From NCBI GenBank assembly GCA_013216005.1, contig JABSOJ010000017.1:1-32488 (forward strand): a stretch of 32,488 nucleotides of DNA. Reading direction: 5' to 3'. The DNA is from Alteromonadaceae bacterium (GTDB lineage: Bacteria > Pseudomonadota > Gammaproteobacteria > Enterobacterales > Alteromonadaceae). The notes below the pieces were generated by a model. It was not told where the DNA came from and did no database searches. It was given only the letters and a program-made list of their open reading frames with translations. A program made the position numbers and the translations under genes. Within the stretch, counting starts at the first letter, position 1. Every line of letters begins with the position of its first letter. Below, in pieces: positions 10,486-19,240 of the stretch.

Positions 10486-11484
10486 ATGGATAAACGACAA
10501 AGTGGATTCACCCTAATTGAAATATTTATAGCATTAGCTATAGGTTTGTCACTTATGGCTGGGGTTATGAGTGTTTTTGTTGGTATGAAAACTACCACTG
10601 TTGAAACGTCCAGTTTTGGTGAATTACAAGAAAATGGTCGTTTTGCGATGAGTTTGATTACTGAGGATTTGCTTAGACAAAATTTGTGGGGTGATTTTAC
10701 CGGTATGATGGATAAAGGCGCTTTAACTACTGCTCCAAATCCTGCAGATTCGCCTGGTGATTGTGTCGGTGGTGGCGTTAATAATGCGAGTTTTCCCGAT
10801 TTAGTGGGCCACTTTAGAACCTTGTGGGGCCAAACAGTTAATAACTCATCACCACTCGGTTGTATCACTAATGCTAAGATCAACTCTGATTTAATACAAT
10901 TAAAGCGAGTATTGGCATCACCTTTTCCTGACACTGCTTTAGACCCCTTAACACCTGTCGATTTAGATAATGGTCGATTTTATTTAAAATCAAACGCAAA
11001 TACTGCGGCAATATTTACCGGAGCTGTTGCTATTCCTACTGTTAATCTGGGGAGAGTTTGGGAATACCAACATCATATTTATTATGTTCGTGAAGATGCT
11101 CAAGGGGGAAATTCAGTGCCTGTTCTGGTGCAAGGTCGATTACAAAATAGCAACACGAAAATAATGACTTTCGATATGATGGTTGAAGGTATTGAAAAAT
11201 TATATTTTATGTACGGAGTGGATACTGATAACGACGGAGCTGTTAATGCGTTTATTTCATCTGACAATATGACTCAAGATTATTGGGATAATGCGAATGA
11301 CGTACGTATTTTAGCGGTAAAAATTTTCATTCTTGTACGAAATATATTACCTGATAGCAAATATATTAATAATAACGTTTATCAAATAGGCGATAGCAGT
11401 TTTGATCCCAATGGGGATAATTACCGTCGATTATTATTTAGCTCAACGGTGACACTTTATAATGCGAGGGTTGATACATGGTAA
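10486..11484 (+). CDS. pilW: Minor pilin PilW
   Basis: MDKRQSG|FTLIEIFIALAIGLSLMAGVMSVF; located after pilV and overlapping pilX. Confidence 0.92.
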   Translation: MDKRQSGFTLIEIFIALAIGLSLMAGVMSVFVGMKTTTVETSSFGELQENGRFAMSLITEDLLRQNLWGDFTGMMDKGALTTAPNPADSPGDCVGGGVNNASFPDLVGHFRTLWGQTVNNSSPLGCITNAKINSDLIQLKRVLASPFPDTALDPLTPVDLDNGRFYLKSNANTAAIFTGAVAIPTVNLGRVWEYQHHIYYVREDAQGGNSVPVLVQGRLQNSNTKIMTFDMMVEGIEKLYFMYGVDTDNDGAVNAFISSDNMTQDYWDNANDVRILAVKIFILVRNILPDSKYINNNVYQIGDSSFDPNGDNYRRLLFSSTVTLYNARVDTW

Positions 11485-11981
11485 TGTTATTAAAAGGTAA
11501 TTTAAAGTCTAAGCAGCAGGGAGTCGTGTTAGTGATATCTTTGATTTTTCTTATTGCATTAACTGCCGTTGCAGCGGCACTTATGTTAAATACCACGACA
11601 GATATGAGAATGTCAGGTGCAAGTCAGGAAAAGGTTATTGCAACACAAGAAGCCGTCAGCGCAATAGATGAAATTATCTACAATGAAGTTAATAAAGTTA
11701 ACACCGTGGAGGGAGTAAATAATAATGCTTTTACTTCTTCTTTAGTTACATTTCCTAAAACACCTACTGTGTCGGGAAATAATACAACTGCAATAATTAC
11801 CAGCAGCAATCCTTTTCAACTTGAAGCTGATTGCCCCCATGTAAAAGCAGCTTCTTCTGTACAAGTATTTAAATGTAATGTACTCGGTGTACAAGTGATC
11901 AGAAATTACGGTCGTACAAATAATAGTACGATACAAGTAAATTCAGGTATTGCTCAAGAATTACTGAATGTGGGGAATTAA
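11478..11981 (+). CDS. pilX: Minor pilin PilX
   Basis: KQQGVVLVISLIFLIALTAVAAALMLNTTTDMRMSGA N-terminus (no Glu5, typical of PilX); genomic position. Confidence 0.9.
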   Translation: MVMLLKGNLKSKQQGVVLVISLIFLIALTAVAAALMLNTTTDMRMSGASQEKVIATQEAVSAIDEIIYNEVNKVNTVEGVNNNAFTSSLVTFPKTPTVSGNNTTAIITSSNPFQLEADCPHVKAASSVQVFKCNVLGVQVIRNYGRTNNSTIQVNSGIAQELLNVGN

Positions 11982-14900
11982 TGATGAATAAATTAGTCGT
12001 ATTTTGTTTCGCAATGACTGTTATGTCGCTGATAGCTCGTAGTGAAGATATTGAGTTGTATGTTGGTGATAATGTACAGAGATCTTCTAACCGACCTCAG
12101 GTTTTAATTATTTTTGATACTTCGGGTAGTATGACAACATCAGAAACTATCAAGGTTGAATATGATGTTAATGATCACGATTTTAGCTCTGATGGTTATG
12201 TTTATTACTCTGCTGATGATTCAGTTCCGCAAAAAGGGGATTATAGACGCTTCCCTATTACAGAGAATAATTGTGCGTCATCGTTTAATGCTCTGGTTGA
12301 TGTTGGTTTTTATATTGATAAATTCATGCGCTACAACTCAAGCAGAAACAAATGGAATCATTTAAGGGAAAATCCGAATAACAGCACAAATTATGTTTAT
12401 GTTGATTGTCTACAAGATGTAGCTACGGCGAATAAAAACAATGCTTCAGGAGTGATTACTGGTTTACCAAGCAATGATACTGTTGATTTGGTAAGTGCCC
12501 CTCCTTATGGGAATAATCCGCAATCGACAGCACCATTTTCTAAAGCGAGAACCTTGTATTCCAGTCATTATATAGATTGGTACCATAATGCGCCGTCAGA
12601 TACTAAGTCTCGGTTAGCTATCGCTAAAGACACAATAACCGATTTAATTGAATCGGCACCCGGAGTAAGTTTTGCTTTAGAGGTTTTTAATAAGAATTAT
12701 AGTTCTTCAGATTCTGGCGGTCGGATAGCCTACGGTTTAAAAGATGAAGCCGATTATAATAGTGCAACATTGGTTAATCTCATTGACGATGAAGTCTATG
12801 CCAGTGGGTGGACTCCTTTATGTGAAAGTTTGTATGAAGCTTCGTTATATTTCGGCGGGAAAAAAATAAAATTTGGTGATCTCGGTGGTTCTCGTGTGCC
12901 TAAAAAGGATACAAGCATTCAAGGTGATCCAAAGTATGTAACGCCATATTCAGGTTGTTCGAATGAAATTTTTGTGATTTTAATGACAGATGGTGAGCCA
13001 ACAAAAGATACTGGGGCAGACAGTTATGTTAATAGTCTGATCAGTGGTGGTTCAGGTAATCGCCTGGATGAGTTAGCCAAATGGATGCACGAAAATGATA
13101 TTAATGATAATTTACCCGGTAGACAATTCGCAACAATTTTTACGATAGGATTTGGTAAAGACGCAGTAAATAATGCTGGGGTTTTACTGAATGACACTGC
13201 AAATAATGGTGGGGGTAAATACTATCCTGCACAAAACCCCGGTGATTTACTCAGTTCGTTACAATCTGCTTTATTAGAAATTCTTAATATTAATACCAGT
13301 TTTACCGCTCCCTCTGTTGCTTCAAATAACTTTGACCGCACGGAAACTTTAGATTCTGTTTATTATGCTATGTTTGTTCCTGAACAAGGACCTAGTTGGC
13401 AAGGTAATCTTAAAAAATTAAGAGTAGTTAATGGCGTTCAGGTTGATAGAGATAATGTTCCAGCAATTACTGCTGACGGTATTATTTCAAAAGATGCAAA
13501 AACTATTTGGACGACCTCTGCTACACCTGATGGCAACGATGTTAAAGTTGGAGGCGTTGCCGAAATGCTCCGTAGTCAAACTATTCGGAATGTATTTAGT
13601 GATATTGCAGGCACTGGTAGTACGCTTGATAAATTTACGCTGGAAAATGTTAAAAATTATTATGAAACTGAAACTGCCTTAGCGACAGAGTTAGGGGTGG
13701 CAGCCGAAGAAATTGATGTGCACCTGAACTGGGCTTTAGGTAAAGATGTTGACGATGATGATGATGATGGTTCTGTAACAGATAATCGGCCAAATGTTTT
13801 TGGTGATCCGTTACATTCTAAACCTCTAGTGATTAACTATGGTGGTGCATCGGTTACTCAACAAGATGTCAGAATAATTATTGGCACCAATGCGGGTGCG
13901 CTGCATATGTTTCAAGATGAAGGCACTGCGGTAAATGAAATTTGGGCATTTATGCCTAAAGAGTTTTTTTCTAATATTAAAGGTTTGAGGGAAAACCAGT
14001 CATCAACAACAAAAATTTATGGTATTGATGGTCCTGCTACCTCGTATTTATTTGATGAAAATGGCGATGGAGTCATTGATCCTATCGATGATAAAGCCTG
14101 GGTATTCTTCGGTTTACGACGTGGTGGTAGTTCTTATTATGCTTTAGATGTTACCCAAAAAGATGTCCCAAAATTGCTTTGGCATATTGATGCCAGTACT
14201 AATGGTTTTTCAAGATTAGGTCAGTCCTGGTCCCAGCCTAAAGTGGGCTATTCAAAAATAAATAGTAGTTCAGGCAAACCAAAACCGGTACTTATTTTTG
14301 GGGGAGGTTATTCGACAGCCAAAGATAATTCTGGTGTCGGGGCTGATGCTGATACGGTAGGTACCGCTATTTACATGATTGATGCAGAAACGGGTACTTT
14401 ATTGTGGAGCGCAACTCCTGATGCTAAAACGACGATTAATACGCAGGTTGCAGGTTTTAAGAACAGCATTCCTTCTAGTGTTGCTGTTTTAGATAGTGAT
14501 TCAGATGGTTTAATTGATCGAATATACACAGGTGATACTGGAGGAAATGTGTGGCGGGTAGATATGCCCGGTTCAAACCCATTCAGTTCATCAACCCCTT
14601 GGACTGTATTCAAATTAGCGAGTTTAGGCGGGGATAGTAATTCAGTCGATAGACGGTTTTTTAGTGAACCTTCAATTGTCAGGACATTTATTACCGATAC
14701 GATAAAAATAAGAGAAACGACTTATGAAGATGCCGGTAGTGAAGAATTTAACGTAATTCATCAGGAAAGACCCTACGAAGCAATATTAATCGGCAGTGGA
14801 GATCGTTCTACTCCTACGGGTGTTGATACAGATGACAGATTTTTTATGATCAAAGATGCAAAGATTGTCACTGAATCCTATGACAATAATGCAACCACTA

Positions 14901-15439
14901 ATGATCCCGATATACCCTATACAGTCTCTGACTTGTATGATTATACAGATAACCCTTTCGGTGAGTTTACTGAACCGTTGGACAGTACAGAAAAAGCAGC
15001 TTTAGAAGCATTGCAATTAGCGGTTGGTTTGAAAAAAGGTTGGTATTACGATTATACATCTTCAGGTGAAAAAAGTACGGCACCAGGGATCGCAATTAAC
15101 GGCGTTGCCTATTTTACTTCTTTTTCACCAGCTGCTTCTAATGAAGACACAGACAGTTGTGTACTGAGTGATGGTGTTGGTCATTTATATGCCATTGATC
15201 TAGCGTTAGGTACAACAGTACATAATTGGCGGAAAACAATAATATCACCCGGTATTCCTGACACCCCATCAGTTATTATCACTAAAGATCCTGTTATTGA
15301 TCCACCAACACAGCCTGATACAGATGCGCCACCGGGTGAAAAATCCGGAACAATCAAGCTCTTGGCGGGTAAAATTATTTCTTTGGATATAAGTTTGAAA
15401 ACATCTCGGACATTTCTCTATATTAAGGAGGATTATTAA
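11981..15439 (+). CDS. pilY1: PilY1/PilC-like type IV pilus tip adhesin with vWA domain and beta-propeller
   Basis: 1152 aa; vWA MIDAS FDTSGSM; C-terminal PilC/PilY propeller with [65 protein letters not shown]. Confidence 0.95.
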   Translation: MMNKLVVFCFAMTVMSLIARSEDIELYVGDNVQRSSNRPQVLIIFDTSGSMTTSETIKVEYDVNDHDFSSDGYVYYSADDSVPQKGDYRRFPITENNCASSFNALVDVGFYIDKFMRYNSSRNKWNHLRENPNNSTNYVYVDCLQDVATANKNNASGVITGLPSNDTVDLVSAPPYGNNPQSTAPFSKARTLYSSHYIDWYHNAPSDTKSRLAIAKDTITDLIESAPGVSFALEVFNKNYSSSDSGGRIAYGLKDEADYNSATLVNLIDDEVYASGWTPLCESLYEASLYFGGKKIKFGDLGGSRVPKKDTSIQGDPKYVTPYSGCSNEIFVILMTDGEPTKDTGADSYVNSLISGGSGNRLDELAKWMHENDINDNLPGRQFATIFTIGFGKDAVNNAGVLLNDTANNGGGKYYPAQNPGDLLSSLQSALLEILNINTSFTAPSVASNNFDRTETLDSVYYAMFVPEQGPSWQGNLKKLRVVNGVQVDRDNVPAITADGIISKDAKTIWTTSATPDGNDVKVGGVAEMLRSQTIRNVFSDIAGTGSTLDKFTLENVKNYYETETALATELGVAAEEIDVHLNWALGKDVDDDDDDGSVTDNRPNVFGDPLHSKPLVINYGGASVTQQDVRIIIGTNAGALHMFQDEGTAVNEIWAFMPKEFFSNIKGLRENQSSTTKIYGIDGPATSYLFDENGDGVIDPIDDKAWVFFGLRRGGSSYYALDVTQKDVPKLLWHIDASTNGFSRLGQSWSQPKVGYSKINSSSGKPKPVLIFGGGYSTAKDNSGVGADADTVGTAIYMIDAETGTLLWSATPDAKTTINTQVAGFKNSIPSSVAVLDSDSDGLIDRIYTGDTGGNVWRVDMPGSNPFSSSTPWTVFKLASLGGDSNSVDRRFFSEPSIVRTFITDTIKIRETTYEDAGSEEFNVIHQERPYEAILIGSGDRSTPTGVDTDDRFFMIKDAKIVTESYDNNATTNDPDIPYTVSDLYDYTDNPFGEFTEPLDSTEKAALEALQLAVGLKKGWYYDYTSSGEKSTAPGIAINGVAYFTSFSPAASNEDTDSCVLSDGVGHLYAIDLALGTTVHNWRKTIISPGIPDTPSVIITKDPVIDPPTQPDTDAPPGEKSGTIKLLAGKIISLDISLKTSRTFLYIKEDY

Positions 15440-15849
15440 TGAAAACGACAAATATTCAACAAGGTATGACTTTAATTGAGCTGCTAATTGTTGTCGCCAT
15501 TATGGGAATACTTGCTGCTGTAGCTTATCCATCCTATACAGATCATGTAGTGCGTTCAAATAGAGCAGAAGCACAGCGAGAGTTAACCCGGTTAGCAAAT
15601 TTGCAGGAACAGTATTTTATTGACCATCGTGCTTATACTACAGATATGAAAAAATTAGGGATGCCAGCAGATCCTTATATTACTGGAAGTAATAATTATA
15701 GTATTGATGCGTTGGTGGTAGGAGCAAAATTTAGTTTAGTTGCTACCGCTAAAAATGTACAGGCAACCAAAGATTCAGACTGTGCTACGTTAACTATTGA
15801 CGAGACGGGCAAGAAAACAGCAACTTCAGCAACCTGTTGGGAGCAATAA
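15439..15849 (+). CDS. pilE: Type IV pilin PilE-like
   Basis: [79 protein letters not shown] overlaps the pilY1 stop. Confidence 0.93.
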   Translation: MKTTNIQQGMTLIELLIVVAIMGILAAVAYPSYTDHVVRSNRAEAQRELTRLANLQEQYFIDHRAYTTDMKKLGMPADPYITGSNNYSIDALVVGAKFSLVATAKNVQATKDSDCATLTIDETGKKTATSATCWEQ

Positions 15850-15853
15850 TCTA

Positions 15854-16168
15854 ATGAAATTATTACCTTTATCACTTCTTTTACCTTTGATAATATTCAG
15901 TACAATAGCAGACAGCAAACAATCGTCAAAAAGAATTGAAATGAAATGTTATGTATCGATGATTGGTGGGGAAGAGCTGATTCATTATATTGTGCTTAAC
16001 AATGAAGAAGCCGCGATAAATATAGAACAATATTTGCTTGGCAAAAAAATATTAACGACAAAGTCGATTAAAAAGCGGCAGGTTTATAAAGTTAAAGAAT
16101 GCATTAGTTCAAGTAAAAAATTTGCTGATGCTACTCCTAAATATTTAGATAAAAATACTGCACGATAG
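15854..16168 (+). CDS. TapY2/PilY2-like small secreted type IV pilus-associated protein
   Basis: MKLLPLSLLLPLIIFSTIADSKQ signal peptide, then KCYVSMIGGEELIHYIV...QVYKVKECISSSKKFADATPKYLDKNTAR, resembling TapY2; directly after pilE. The listed ORF start at 15797 is too far upstream. Confidence 0.65.
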   Translation: MKLLPLSLLLPLIIFSTIADSKQSSKRIEMKCYVSMIGGEELIHYIVLNNEEAAINIEQYLLGKKILTTKSIKKRQVYKVKECISSSKKFADATPKYLDKNTAR

Positions 16169-16194
16169 TTTATTTTGAGGGTTGGTTATTTATG

Positions 16195-16239
16195 CTAATT
16201 GGTATTAGAGACAATTGGGATTAGAATTATACCGATTAG
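16195..16239. repeat. Short imperfect inverted repeat containing a repeated TTTATGCTAATTGGTATTA word
   Basis: CTAATTGGTATTA (16195-16207) opposes TTATACCGATTAG (16227-16239), 11/13 complementary. The 19-mer TTTATGCTAATTGGTATTA occurs at 673-691 and 16189-16207. Confidence 0.6.
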
Positions 16240-16285
16240 TCTTACTGCACTGATCCTTTGTGATAATGAAGTTATGTAAAGAAAA

Positions 16286-16861
16286 TTAAGTGCATGTAAT
16301 TTCTTTATTATTTCTATCTTCATCTTTACCGTCATTATCAGTGTCGGACGTGACATAAGAACGACCTAGGGCTGAAACCAGTATACCTCTGGATTTTGTT
16401 GCATGGTCCTTAGGGCAATAGCTGAAAGGTTTTGCTGCTACACCGCCTGTTAGATTTCCTGTTTCAGTAAATACTAGACTTTTCTTACCGTACTGTAATT
16501 TATCGCCTGACTTTATCGCGCCTTTTACTCTAATAATAGTATCGGCGGCATCGTAATCGCCATCATTGTTATTATCAACAAATACACTTATTTTATTGTG
16601 CCAATTCGTACTGCATTTAGTTGAAATAGGGCATATGATAACGTTATTACTAGAATTTATTGCCGTATTGCGTGAGATAAGTAACAAACGTTGAAGTTCT
16701 GATATTTCAGTATCAACGCGCATTTCGACCAGAAAGGTATTAAGATTAGGTAAGGCTATGGCAGAAACAATGGCAATAATTGAGATAGTTATCAATACTT
16801 CAATTAAAGTAAATCCACGGGATATTGTTTTTCTAAAGGTAGAAAACAGGAAAATAGACAT
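16286..16861 (-). CDS. GspH/FimT-family minor pseudopilin
   Basis: TISRG|FTLIEVLITISIIAIVSAIALPNLNTFLVEMRVDTEISELQRLLLISRNTAINSSNNVIICP...VFVDNNNDGDYDAADTI; FimT/GspH architecture. Confidence 0.88.
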   Translation of the reverse strand: MSIFLFSTFRKTISRGFTLIEVLITISIIAIVSAIALPNLNTFLVEMRVDTEISELQRLLLISRNTAINSSNNVIICPISTKCSTNWHNKISVFVDNNNDGDYDAADTIIRVKGAIKSGDKLQYGKKSLVFTETGNLTGGVAAKPFSYCPKDHATKSRGILVSALGRSYVTSDTDNDGKDEDRNNKEITCT

Positions 16862-16955
16862 AGAACCTCCATCGTCATAAGACCACTACACTCTATAATA
16901 TATAGCACTTTATCTTGAATGTTTCTAGCTGTTATGAAACTAAATAATGTTTAAT

Positions 16956-17518
16956 TTAGAAGTTGTTACAGCTTAATTTTTTATTGTTCCTGTCGTTTTT
17001 GCCATCGTTATTGAAGTCTGTTGACTTATAGGAACGACCAGAGCGAGATATTATGATACCTCTGGACAGTGATTGATGATCTTTAGGGCAATAAATAAAA
17101 GTGGCATTAGATAAACCTCTGAATTGACCTGTTGGTTTGTATATGATCCTATCCCTATTCTTTCCATAAATTAATGTATCACCTAACTTTATGGGATCTT
17201 TTGTTCGGATAAGTATTTCATTTTCGGTTAGATCCAATGTCTTGTTATTATTGCCATCAATAAAAACCCCAATGCTACCATGCCAGTTAGTATTGCATTG
17301 GTTCTTTGTATCGAGCGGACACATAGTTACATCTTGTCCCGTGTTAATCGCGTGGTTTCTTGTTATCAATATAAGTCGATGCAGTGACGTTATTTCGTTA
17401 TCGACTCTCAACCTAACGATAAAGTGATCTAAATTGGGAAGTGTGATTGTTAATAATATTGAAATAATTGAAATTGACACCATCAACTCAATTAAAGTAA
17501 ATCCTTTACTTTAAGCAT
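16956..17518 (-). pseudogene. Second GspH/FimT-family minor pseudopilin, with a one-base frameshift in the prepilin leader (intact ORF only from 17486)
   Basis: The body (NLDHFIVRLRVDNEITSLHRLILITRNHAINTGQDVTMCP...VFIDGNNNKTLDLTEN) parallels the neighbouring paralog. Upstream minus strand reads ATG CTT AAA GTAAAGGATTTACTTTAATTGAG; one added A restores MLKSKG|FTLIELMVSISII. Confidence 0.65.
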
Positions 17519-17670
17519 AATAAATCCTTTTAACTGCTTGCTGTTATACCCGAATTACTCTAAATGGCTTAGATGTGATCAGGTATAACATAAAATCCTT
17601 TTCAACGATTATACTTGTTATTGTGGATATTCCTACCCGAATTAAGATCAAGTTTGTTAATTGGTTGGTA

Positions 17671-19032
17671 TTAAAGAATTTCTAATGCTTCACTCAGTTT
17701 TTTTACACCAATAACTTCCATGCCTGATATCTTTTCTTTTGGCATGTTATTAAAAGGGACAATTGCCCGTTTAAAGCCATGTTTCGCGGCTTCATTAATT
17801 CGTTCCTGCCCACTGGGAACCGGACGGATCTCACCTGATAAACCTACTTCACCAAACACAACTAAATCTTGGGGTAGGGATTTATCTCTGAAACTTGAAA
17901 CAAGTGCAAATATCAAGGCTAGATCTATACTGGTTTCTGATACTTTGACACCACCAACTACATTAACAAACACATCTTGATCATTCATCTGCAAGCCACC
18001 GTGGCGGTTCAATATTGCCAATAACATTGCAAGACGATTTTGTTCGGCACCAACAGCTACTCTTCTTGGATTACCCAGAGCTGAATGATCAACCAAAGCT
18101 TGTATTTCTACCAGCAGGGGTCTTGTGCCTTCCCAAAGCACCATAACAATGCTGCCGGGAGTGGCTTCTTCGTTACGATTTAAAAAGATGGCGGAAGGAT
18201 TTTTTACTTCTTTCAGTCCGCTACCAGTCATAGCAAAAACGCCCAATTCGTTGACGGCTCCAAAGCGATTTTTATTACCTCTAAGCGTACGAAAACGGGA
18301 ATCACTGGTTCCTTCAAGCATTATGGAGCAATCGATACAGTGCTCTAATACCTTTGGACCAGCCAGTGAGCCGTCTTTGGTGACATGGCCAACTAATAGC
18401 ATAGCGACATGATGTTGTTTAGCGAAACGCGTTAAATAGGCCGCGCTTTCTCTTACTTGTGACACACTGCCGGGAGCTGATTGCACATCAGCCATATGCA
18501 TTACTTGAATGGAATCAATAACCATTATTTTGGGCTTTTCTTTTTCGGCAATTAAACAGATATTTTCGACACTGGTTTCCGACAACATTTTAAGTTTGTC
18601 TGTTGGAAGGCCCAGTCGTTGTGCCCGCATCGCGACCTGTTGCAGTGATTCTTCACCTGTAATGTATAATGCCGGCATATTTGCAGCGAGGGTAAACATG
18701 GTTTGTAATAAAAGGGTGCTTTTACCCGCTCCGGGTTCACCGCCGATTAAAATAGCACTTCCTGGCACGATGCCACCACCAAGTACCCGGTCAAATTCCA
18801 TAAAACCTGAAGAAAAACGAGGTAAATCGGTGAGGTCAATAGCGTCAAGAGTTTGAACTTTTGCATTAGCCATACCTGCAAAACCGGAAAAGCTCCCACC
18901 TCGGGTAGGTGCTTTTGCTTGACGGAACTCAGAAATGGTGTTCCATGCTTTACATTCATTGCATTGTCCTAACCACCGTGAATACTCGGCTCCACAGTCG
19001 GTGCAAACATAATTAGTCTTAACTTTTGACAT
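17671..19032 (-). CDS. radA: DNA repair protein RadA
   Basis: C4 zinc finger CTDCGAEYSRWLGQCNECKAW; Walker A GGEPGAGKSTL; RadA KNRFG motif; Lon-like C-terminus. Confidence 0.98.
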   Translation of the reverse strand: MSKVKTNYVCTDCGAEYSRWLGQCNECKAWNTISEFRQAKAPTRGGSFSGFAGMANAKVQTLDAIDLTDLPRFSSGFMEFDRVLGGGIVPGSAILIGGEPGAGKSTLLLQTMFTLAANMPALYITGEESLQQVAMRAQRLGLPTDKLKMLSETSVENICLIAEKEKPKIMVIDSIQVMHMADVQSAPGSVSQVRESAAYLTRFAKQHHVAMLLVGHVTKDGSLAGPKVLEHCIDCSIMLEGTSDSRFRTLRGNKNRFGAVNELGVFAMTGSGLKEVKNPSAIFLNRNEEATPGSIVMVLWEGTRPLLVEIQALVDHSALGNPRRVAVGAEQNRLAMLLAILNRHGGLQMNDQDVFVNVVGGVKVSETSIDLALIFALVSSFRDKSLPQDLVVFGEVGLSGEIRPVPSGQERINEAAKHGFKRAIVPFNNMPKEKISGMEVIGVKKLSEALEIL

Positions 19033-19240
19033 ATCTTACCTTTATGGGCATATTTTTTGCTAGTATTAAAGTTGGGGTGTTAATTAAGTGTAATTTATTA
19101 AATAAACTTAAATTAAGCATATTAAAGTAAATGAGTTTAATTCTTTACTGTTTTTACGTGTTAATTTTGATGTTCAAATTATAATTAATGTTTTTCTTAA
19201 ATTATGTTTTATTTTTCTATTGTAGTGATATTTAAAGTAA

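Noticed and set aside
10467-10934. 155-aa minus-strand ORF over pilW
   Set aside because: Entirely antisense to pilW, which has a clear prepilin signature and operon context.
13745-13770. GATGATGATGATGAT run in pilY1 as a phase-variable microsatellite
   Set aside because: Trinucleotide repeat is in frame (poly-Asp), so slippage would not switch the gene off; likely just an acidic loop.
17720-18856. Plus-strand ORFs (86, 95, 115 aa) opposite radA
   Set aside because: Antisense shadows of a strongly conserved CDS; no independent start signals or recognisable domains.
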